Positions 55,916 to 64,000 of a DNA stretch of 64,000 nt are shown here, one piece after another. Position 1 is the first letter of the stretch. Every line of letters starts with the position of its first letter. The position numbers were made by a program, and so were the translations under genes. The stretch is taken from positions 68,432,018 to 68,496,017 of the forward strand of contig CM050453.2 of the NCBI GenBank assembly GCA_027563935.2, in the 5' to 3' direction. Origin of the DNA: Costus lasius (lineage: Eukaryota > Streptophyta > Magnoliopsida > Zingiberales > Costaceae). The notes beneath the pieces are model-generated. The model worked only from the letters and a program-made list of their open reading frames with translations, searched no databases and was not told where the DNA came from.

Positions 55916-58269
55916 ATGGCAATGAACAATAGCGGATTATCACTGCGATCCCTTCTTGAAAAGGACAAGTTAGCTGGATCCAACTCTATGGACTGGCATT
56001 GGAGCTTGAGGATAGCCCTCAAGCTCGAGAAGAAGTTGTATGTCCTTGAGCAAGCTCTTCCCGTGCCTCCTGCACCTAATGCCCAAGTGGCAGATAGGGA
56101 TGCTTTTAGAAAGCATCAGGATGACTCTTTGGAAGTTGCATGTCTCATGCTAGCCACTATGGCACTTGAGCTTCAGGTGCAATATGAGGAGCAGAACGCT
56201 TTTTAGATGAAAACTCATTCGAAATAGATGTTTGAGGCTCAGGCTAGAACTGAGAGATATGAAATTGCTAAAGTAGACTTTCGGTGCAAGTTATCTGAGG
56301 GTGCACTAGTGGGAACCCATGTTCATTGGGTATGTGGATCATCTCAAGAGACTGAGACACACTATAGATAATGAGCTGGTCACAGATCTTATTCTGCAGT
56401 CCTTGCCCTCTAGCTTCAGTCCGTTTATCATAAATTTTGACTTAAACCGGATTGAGTGCATGAGGGAGGAACTATTGAATATACTCTAGACTACTGAGCG
56501 AGAAATGGTTAAGACCAAACCCAATTCTGTTCCTTTGGTCCCTGCGACCAAGAAGATGAAGAAGAAGGGTAAGGCACGTGCTAAGGGCAGTGCCAAGGGT
56601 CCAACCAGAGCACTAAAATAGAAGGCCAAGAAGTCAAAGGAACAGAGGTGCTTCCACTGTCCACTGTAGCGAGCAGGGCCACTTAGGGCCACTGGAAGAG
56701 GGATTGCAAGCAACTTTAGACCGAGGAGAAGAGAGGCAAGGCCTTGTCTTCTAGCTCAGGTATTTATGTTACCGACGTCAACCTTTCTACTTCTATGTCA
56801 TCAGTATTGAATACTGCATGCAAAGCTCATATTTGTACAAGTAGGGGCTCAAGAAAAGTAGATCGGTGCAGCTTGGAGAGATTGACCAACGAGTTGGAAA
56901 CAGGGTACAGGTTGCTGTTGTTGCTGTATGAATTTTGACTGTCTCCTTGCCTTCAGGACTTCTATTAGAGTTAGATCATTGCTATTATGTACCTTCTCTT
57001 ACTAAAAATATTGTATCCATTCATTGCTTAGTAAGAAAATGATTTAAATTTGAAATAAAGGAGAACTCTTGTTCTTTTTTATTTGCAAATGTGTTTTATG
57101 GGAAGGGTACTTTATGCAATGAATTATATGTCTTAGACATAGATAACTCTATATGTAACATAAATAGTAAAAGGATCAAACTAAGTGGTTTAGTAGGTGC
57201 ATTCCTTTGGCATTGTCGATTAGCCTATATAAACAAGAATCGCATACAACAACTCCATGCAAATGGATTGTTAGATTCAAACTCCTTGGAGGACTTTGAT
57301 ATTTGTGAGCTTTGTTTATTAGGGAAAATGACAAAGGCACCCTTCACCAAGATTGGTGAGAGGGCAGGAGGTTTATTGGATCTTATACATAGCGATGTGT
57401 GTGGGCCATTTAGTAAACAAGCCAGATGAGGGTATAACTACTTCATCACATTTACTAATGACTTCAGTAGATATGGTTGTCTATTTGATGAGACATAAGC
57501 CAGAATCCTTTGAGATATTTAAGGAGTTCAGACATGAAGTAGAGAATCTGCTTGGTAGATCTATTAAGACTCTTCGATCAAATCATGGTGGAGAGTACCT
57601 GAGCGATGAGTTCTTTGACTATCTAAGAGAGTGTGAGATTCTATCCCAACTCACTCCTCCTGTAACACCTAAATGGAATGGTGTGTCTAAGAGGAGAAAT
57701 CGAACTTTGATGCACATGGTTCGATCCATCATGAGTCATGCAACTCTACCACCCTCGATCTAGGGACATGCACTTGAGACAACATCTCTCATACTGAATA
57801 ACGTTCCATCTAAGAGTATCTCTAGGATTTCATACGAGGTATAGAGTGGGAGATGCCCGAACCTGTCATTTACCAAAATCTAGGGATATGAGGTTTATGT
57901 CTAACGTTAGGATTCTAGTAAGCTAGAACCCAGATCTGATAAATGTGTGTTTGTTGGGTATCCTAAGGAAACTAAATGATACTACTTCTATGTTCCCACC
58001 AAGAATAAAGTTTTTGTTGCTCAGTGTGCTATCTTTCTAGAGAAAAAATTTCTAATGAAAGAAGTCAGTGGGAGGAAGTTTGACTTGGACGAGGTCCAAG
58101 TGTAACCATAAGACACTCAGATGGAACCTGAGCCACCTGCACTGGTTACTAGGCAACCGGAGACTCAGACACAGGTCCCATGTAGGTCTAGAGGAATTCG
58201 TCATGCACCTGAGAGGTATGGGTCGCTGCCGACCCAACACGACAGGATCTTCATCATTGAGGATGAACT
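55916..58269 (+). pseudogene. Decayed Copia-B Gag-Pol of H2
   Basis: Starts at ATG 55916 with 97 Gag codons to TAG at 56204-56206, then a series of stops and frameshifts. Recognisable in pieces: Gag end; a duplicated, broken zinc knuckle near 56650-56710; protease region around 56744-56940 with the aspartate motif changed to LNTAC; integrase zinc finger and first core aspartate (LLDLIHSDVCGPF, 57353-57429); the rest of the integrase at 57480-57763. Two catalytic residues are lost: LRSD reads LRSN and GVSERRN reads GVSKRRN, both G-to-A type. It is cut at 58270 by the Gypsy-G LTR before RT. More diverged than any Copia-A copy here, so older. Confidence 0.9.
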
Positions 58270-59942
58270 TGATGACACTGAAATTTATAGTAAATTTCAT
58301 GCCATTTCATACATCATTTTGTGTCAAATTCATGAACCTTTGCTTATTTTTATATCTTTTTATCAATTACTACAGAATCTACACTCTTTTTGGTTTTAGA
58401 TGATTTTAAGGCAAAAAGGCACGATTTTAGGCATTTTCAAGCAATCCAGATGCATGAATGAATTCCCACCATCAAGAGGAGATAACATGCCAAATTTCAT
58501 GAAGATTGGAGCTTCGGACCAAATTATGGCAGGGTCGTAATCTATATTACGGTACCGTATTTTGATGGCTATCGTAATATCATGGCACTGCCATAATTTG
58601 GGATTTTTTCATCAAGAAAGATTTTCGGAAATTACAGCACTACCGTAACGATTTTCACGGGCCGTAATTTGGAGCGCTTTCCAACCAAAAATTTTGGCTG
58701 AAATTATGGCACTGCTGTAACATATTTTACGGTGCCGTAATTGCCAGACAATTTCAATCAAAGAACTCGACTGAAATTACGACAGTGCTATAAGTATTTT
58801 TATGGCCGTAATTACAACCAGGAGACGCGATTTCCACGATTAAATTTGAGTCTAATTTTTGCGGGATCAATTGCGGACAATCCAGGCCATTAAATCCAAA
58901 GCTATAAGAAGCAAAAAGGAGCCTTTCAACGAGACGAAGGGGGAGACACCAAAAGCCCTAATTTTTATCCACTAACAAAGGAGAAATCGAGTTTCATGCC
59001 GCCGCCTTAGCGTTCATCGCCGGGAAGTGTACAACGCATCTCGAGCCGTGAAATTTGAAGGGAAGCTTCGCCTAGAGCCAGAGATCATACTCCAGAAGTT
59101 TAAATGCGAAAGGATCTCGATCGGAGGAGAAATCGATGGAGAGCCTAGCGCCAGCACTGTTCATACGCTTATTACGGCTGTAATTTTCATTACAGCTATG
59201 TGGTTATTCGTTCTTCCCCTTTCTTTCTGATTTCTGATCGCTAAAAACTATGGTTTATTGTAATATTTTCTCCATGCTAGCTTAAACCATTTGTGGGATG
59301 TGGGGGAGTAATTCCCTTTGATTTCTTAATGACAAGATAAACTTTTCATTACTTCGTCATGTATAATTTTAGCATGATAATTCTACTTTTGTGGTGATTG
59401 CTCTTTGATTCTCCACAGAAACATGTTATTAATCATGTTTTAGAGTTTTCGCAATAAGGACCGAAAGGTGACTTGCTTGAGAACTTGGAACTCTAGAATT
59501 GAATGTTAGGAACTTATTGTAAGAAATTAGGTTAGTTCTTGCTTCTTGATTTTAGAAGAATAATTGTCATGTTTAATAATATGAATCTAGGATTCAGTCA
59601 ATTTATCAAACGTGAAGATCTTGTGCGAAAGTAAGGATCGGTCCCTGCATGATTGTCTGCACGAAAGTGAGATAATCATTTTATGAAGTAAATTGTATCT
59701 TTATCATGGTAAAATTAAACTGACAAATTACTATTCATATCTAGTCATAGAAATTAAAGTGGATGAAACCCTAGTCCCAGTTTCTCTCTTTGGTATTTTC
59801 GTCAAAGTCTTCATTGGTTTACTTGCATAGCTTCGATTGCCTAGATAGTAAGAAATCGATTATTCAGTACTTGACAAACAAGGTCTCTGTGCGATCGATA
59901 TTTTTTATTACTTTAAGCATCCGTGCACTTGCGGACACAACA
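58270..59942 (+). repeat. 5' LTR of a Gypsy-G element
   Basis: 1673 bp from TGATGACACTG to CTTGCGGACACAACA, inserted in H2 pol. It carries the TTACGG/CCGTAA array at 58525-58830 and a block GCGATCGATA..TTATTACTTTAAG before the end, shared with the other Gypsy-G-like LTRs. Left target copy is gaact (58265-58269); the partner is outside the window. A 67-codon ORF at 59027-59230 is not supported. Confidence 0.85.
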
Positions 59943-59943
59943 A

Positions 59944-60272
59944 ATTTTTGGTGGCAACACCAGAGATAAGTTTCTGTTTAGCTACTTGTTGGGATATAAC
60001 AAGTTTTTTTGCTATTGCCGGGGACCTTGGTTTTTATCAATATTGAAGATATTGAGAGTATTGCTAGACTAGATTTTATTTTCTGTTTTTTGTTCTATTT
60101 TTTTGTTTATTTTCTTTTCTCTTGAAATCATTTGATCTATCTACTTTGCATGCGCAAGAATCTTAGATTAGGACCTCTTGTACCTTTTGATCCTGAGATA
60201 AATAAAACTCTTAGACTGTGCAAGAAGTTGAGATTTGAGGAAAGTCAATAAGAAGAAATTATAGAAGTGACC
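59944..60272 (+). mobile_element. Gypsy-G leader with two PBS-like motifs
   Basis: TTTTTGGTGGCAACACCAGA follows the LTR, and a second motif TTTTTTGCTATTGCCGGGGA lies about 60 bases on (60004-60023). Both are decayed forms of the TTGGCGCCGTTGCCGGGGA sequence common beside plant Athila/Tat-type LTRs. Each is preceded by an ACAA like the LTR end. Confidence 0.65.
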
Positions 60273-60841
60273 ATGGCAGAACAAAGATCACTTAGGGACT
60301 ATGCAGTCCCTAATCCACGAGAGATTCATTCTAGCATTGCTAGACCAGTGATAGAGGCTAACAATTTTGAAATAAAGCCTGCTTTCTTATCGATGAGTCA
60401 ACAGAACTAATTTGGAGGATCTCCTCTTAAAGATCCTAACCAACACCTTTCTTTGTTTCTTGAACTTTGTGATACAATTAAGATTAATGGAGTTTCTAAC
60501 GATGCACTAAAATTAAGATTGTTTCCTATTTCTCTTAGGGACCAAGCACGATCTTGGCTTCAAGCACAACCTACTAGTACCTTCACTACATGGGAGCAAC
60601 TGTCAAATGCCTTCCTAATGAAATATTTGCCACCAAGCAAGACCATCCAAATGAGAAATCATATTTCAAGCTTTGCACAGAGGGATGGTGAATCTTTTAG
60701 TGAGGCATGGGAACGATTCAATGATTTACAAAGGAAGTGTCCTCACCATGGCATTGAAAACTGGGTTTTAATTCATACTTTTTACAATGATTTGCTTTAT
60801 AATACCAGACTAACTATTGATGCTGCTGTAGGAGGAGCTCT
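60273..60841 (+). pseudogene. Gypsy-G (Athila/Tat-like) gag, first part
   Basis: ATG at 60273 begins MAEQRSLRDYAVPNPREI. A TAA at 60408-60410 (CAA in relatives, by context QQN-FGG) breaks the frame. The same frame then runs from about 60411 through the retrotransposon Gag domain: LELCDTIKINGV, LRLFPISLRDQARSWL, YLPPSKTIQMRNHI, ESFSEAWERFNDLQRKCPHHG. It ends at 60841 where a Copia-A solo LTR is inserted, and continues in phase at 62513. Confidence 0.88.
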
Positions 60842-62512
60842 TGAAAGTCCCCTATAGCTAAGGGGGCGAAACCCTGACAGGTGGAGCAAATAATTTTGCA
60901 AGCGGAAACTAGGGTTTCAAGAGACCTTACGTAATGACATATGATTAACTTCATAAGGTTTAGATTCATACCATAGCCATTTCGTTTGGATGGCGTCTAG
61001 GAAGCAGAGATCGACAGGGGTCTCCTCCAGAGAATGCGCACACAAGATGAGAGTGTGCCTACTTTCTTGGTGCTCCTTGTGCTAGCAAGGTTCCAAGAAG
61101 TCTTGAACGTATGGAAGGGATGGAGACGATTTTAATTTCTTGGCCGAATCCTCCTCAAAGCTCCAAGCGTCGCCACACACGAAAGTGTCGAGAGGAATAA
61201 TGGGTAGAGAGGCGAGAATAGAATTAATTCTCTTCGAACGTGAGAGATCTCCAAGTGGAGATCATGGTTTCTAAAAATAGAAACCACCACTCGCTCAAAC
61301 GTTCACGCCAAGTGAACAAGTCGCCACCTCTTCTCCCTTTGAACCATGCGCTCATATATGAGCCGGTTCAATTTGGTTCGGGTCAAGAAACCAATCAAGC
61401 CAAGTCTTCAGTCCAAATCATATTAAACCTAAAGGTTCAAGATCTGACCGTTCATCTCTTAATGCTCCTGATCTCACCGATCTAGCATCTATTCTCTCAA
61501 TCGAAGCTTACCGATCTTAAGCCCTAATCAATCAAACATGATCAGACCAGATCTCACTTACAATCAGAGATTAAATCCCTTTAAACTGAACCAAAACAAT
61601 TCAGTCCACACGATCTGACTTAAGTAAGCCATATCATCAAATTGTGCGACCCTAAGGGTTTCCTTTAAATGTCGGTAACGATAACTAACGTTATCACGAT
61701 CAGTGAGGGGTATCTAGCAACACATCACTGTCTCCCGATATAAAGAAAAGAGTCTTCCAAGACTACACCCAAACCATAGCACAAGTGTGAATCAACTCAC
61801 AAGGCATACATATTTCCTTTGCCACTGGATGTTCTTATTGGACAAGCGTGTCAAGCTTGTAACTCCAATATGATGAGCATGATTAGATCAGATGAACATA
61901 GTCACCTGGGTATGGCCATACTCTTTTCTCAATCATCTCATCCAGGGGGGCCTTTTAGAACATCACACTCTAATTAAAGAGACGGCAATCCTTTGTCTAT
62001 CACTAATGCCCTAACATGACTCAAGCTCACCATCCAAGATAGTCTATAACCATTATGTTTCAAATGATATTGAACTAACTCAAAACAATGACAATCATCA
62101 TTTAGAAACACAAGCGATCTCAAGTCAGAGGAAATGTGCCACTTGTCGCATTCAAGGATTATTCACATTGTGACAAGCAATTGAATATCCTAGTAGGGTC
62201 TGTCCAGTACATCCAATGTACCCATGAGTCTACATCTTATTCCATGCTCGAAGCATCCTATAAGATTAGAACACATATTAGTCTCAACCATATCAAGGCT
62301 GTCTCATGTTCTCCAAGATATCTTGACTAAGGACATAACTGCATGTCAGCCTAGCTGAACAGCTTTGAGACATTATTCAGAAGTACACTTATTGCAGCAG
62401 ATAACGTAACAAACTGAATAACAACCATGCCTTTATAAACATAAGAGTTTATTACATGATACTGATACATTCCCAAGGCCTCAAACATTAGCCTTAAGGG
62501 CATACCCCAACA
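60842..62512 (-). repeat. Copia-A solo LTR in the Gypsy-G gag
   Basis: 1671 bp, plus-strand ends TGAAAGTCCCC and CCCCAACA, with a perfect target duplication gctct (60837-60841 and 62513-62517). No internal Copia sequence. It carries the whole LTR, unlike the 899-bp copy at 27765. Confidence 0.94.
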
Positions 62513-63409
62513 GCTCTGATGAGCAAAACCATTGATGATGCTTTCAAATTGCTGGAGAGATGGCTTTGAATCATAACTAGTGGACTTCAGAGATAGGAGT
62601 GCTTTATAAACCTTCTCAAGGTAAGAATAAAAGTGATGGCTAGTGCACCTTGGCAGAGAAGGTAGACTCTTTGTGTAACAGATTTGATTTCTTTAAGATG
62701 AAAACTGTTGTTATTTCTTCATCTATTGTTTGTGATATATGTGGTAACAATGGTCATGTCTCTGAAGATTGTAAAGTCATTGCTAGTCGAGATAGTGAAC
62801 ATGTTAATGCATTAGGGAACTATAATCAAAGTAGAAACAATGATCCCTATTCTGGTACCTACAACCCTGGATGGAGAAATCACCCCCAACCTGTCTTGGA
62901 AAAACAATAACAATGTAGGAGTACAAACTGAAAATAGAGGATACCAACAAAAGCCAAATCAAAATCAAAACTCAAATCAGAATTCAAATATAGAGTCCAT
63001 GCTAGAAAAGTTCATGCAAAATCAAAACAAAGAAATTGAAGATCTTAAGGGAATGGTTAGTCAACTTGCTTCTCAAGTAGGATCATTAGCAGCCCACAAC
63101 AAAATCTTAGAAAGTCAAATAGCACAACAAGCTAGTAGTTCTTACATACCCCCTGGAAAATTACCTACTAAACCTGAGTTGAACCCTAGGGAGCACTGTA
63201 ATGCTATCATCACTAGAAGTGGGAGACAATTAGAGGAACCCAAAGGGAAAGTTGTAAGCAATGAAAAATAGCCTAATGATGATCATGATGATGAATTAGA
63301 GTTAGAAAAATCTTCTGGACATAAGCAAACTCAAACTAGTTTGCCACCTCAAAAAGGTTATGAACCAAAAGGGGATGTGCCATGTGAGAAAGATGATTCT
63401 AAACCTAAG
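62513..63409 (+). pseudogene. Gypsy-G gag end and protease-proximal region
   Basis: Resumes the Gag frame (ALMSKTIDDAFKLLE), then a frameshift and stops near 62565-62575. A zinc knuckle CDICGNNGHVSEDC lies in the ORF 62650-62910; a further frameshift near 62880 leads to 62840-63271. That part has a Gln/Asn-rich stretch, a coiled-coil-like segment (IESMLEKFMQNQNKEIEDLK...) and NAIITRSGRQLEEP, similar to the ITLRSG motif of Athila/Tat Gag. A TAG at 63269-63271 ends it. Sequence is lost at 63410, where Copia-A begins. Confidence 0.85.
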
Positions 63410-64000
63410 GTCAAAAGATTCACTTTTATGTCTCATCAAATAGACATACCTATACCTACTGAAATCATCAGTAAAGGTAATGAAGTACTGATAGCCACCT
63501 CTGGCATGTTTACTTAATGGCCCACACACATCACTGTGTATAAGGTCAAGTAAACCTGAAGCCCTTTGACCTTTATTAAGAAAAGGTGACTTCGTCATTT
63601 TACCCATTAAACAAGCCTTGCATGTATCAATCTCCTCACAGGAGAATGATCCCAGCAGTCCATGATCATGCAACCGCTTAATGCGTTTCTTGTTAATATG
63701 GCCTAAACGACTATGCCATAGCAAGGTGCTGTCATCAGCATACTTAGCTTTCTTAATATCAATATTGTGTATAGAACATTCCATGTCTAACATGAATAAC
63801 CCATTGTTAATTGAACCAGTAGCATAAACTATATTATCAAAAGATAAAACACACTTTGAAATATTGCATTCAAAGGAAAATCCCTTCCTGACAAGAGCAG
63901 GAATGGAGATAATATTTTTAGTAATGCTGGGAACAAAATAACAATTGTTCAGTTCTAATACAAGTCTAGATGGCAAAGAGATGAAATAGTCTCCTACAGC
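63410..64000 (-). pseudogene. Copia-A pol fragment C5, runs off the window
   Basis: Minus strand, frame open from the window edge: end of the protease region (VGDYFIS..LVLELNNCYFVP), GAG-pre-integrase, integrase zinc finger (HSRLGH...CKACLMGK) and the first core aspartate (DLIHSDVCGP), ending at RHKSESFD. At 63410 it is joined directly to the Gypsy-G element with no LTR. The join occurs inside GTCAAAAGATTC, which fits both sides at its start. It is a 3'-truncated copy; whether its 5' end is whole is not visible. Confidence 0.9.

Noticed and set aside
1..64000. Host protein-coding gene or new cellular system
   Set aside because: Every long frame resolves to retrotransposon Gag or Pol, and stretches between them align to LTRs or leaders of the same families. 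Only 34561-35389 remains unassigned, and it has no coding signal.

Overview
The window reads as intergenic heterochromatin of a flowering plant with a repeat-rich genome. Every stretch I can assign is an LTR retrotransposon or a fragment of one; I see no host gene, tRNA, rRNA or CRISPR. Evidence for a plant: long LTRs, primer binding sites (PBS) matching initiator tRNA-Met (TGGTATCAGAGC) beside Ty1/Copia polyproteins, an Athila/Tat-like Gypsy gag, and C-to-T/G-to-A decay in older copies. I cannot name the species.

Four repeat families are recognised. Copia-A has LTRs of about 1.7 kb that start TGTTGGGGTATGCCC and encodes a polyprotein of about 1294 aa. Copia-B is related, with LTRs of about 1.95 kb that start TGTTGGTGT. 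Gypsy-G has LTRs of about 1.7-1.95 kb that start TGATGACAC. The fourth is a TGTAA...TTACA Gypsy solo LTR of Del/Tekay type. There is also one unidentified LTR-like insertion.

Layout, left half (1-31.2 kb): an old Copia-B element (H, + strand) is the scaffold. Its 5' LTR carries C1 (Copia-A, +, 1 to ~5006). Its leader carries the complete C2 (5477-14597, TSD tttgc), the rearranged C3 (-, 14713-26531, TSD gccga) and an internally deleted solo LTR (27765-28663, TSD gtcaa). Its gag is cut by a Copia-B solo LTR (29194-31149). C3 itself contains the 3.1-kb Tekay-like solo LTR (22654-25739, TSD atcac).

Middle (31.2-48.3 kb): interleaved, diverged Gypsy-G-like and Copia-B-like LTRs in both orientations. 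The very young complete C4 (38299-47388, -, TSD gtttt, LTRs differing at about four sites) sits inside one of them.

Right part (48.3-64 kb): a second, decayed Copia-B element (H2). Its 5' LTR is broken by a templated repair insertion, an unidentified LTR-like element and a Gypsy-G LTR; its pol is cut at 58270 by a Gypsy-G element. That element's gag holds another Copia-A solo LTR (60842-62512, TSD gctct) and is joined at 63410 to a Copia-A fragment (C5) that runs off the window.

No new cellular system is visible. The most interesting signals are the C3 structure, which looks like a recombinant between a solo-LTR allele and a full-length allele; covarying leader hairpins shared by two Copia families; repeated PBS units and TTACGG/CCGTAA arrays in Gypsy-G; and a clear inverted templated insertion at 48508-48566.
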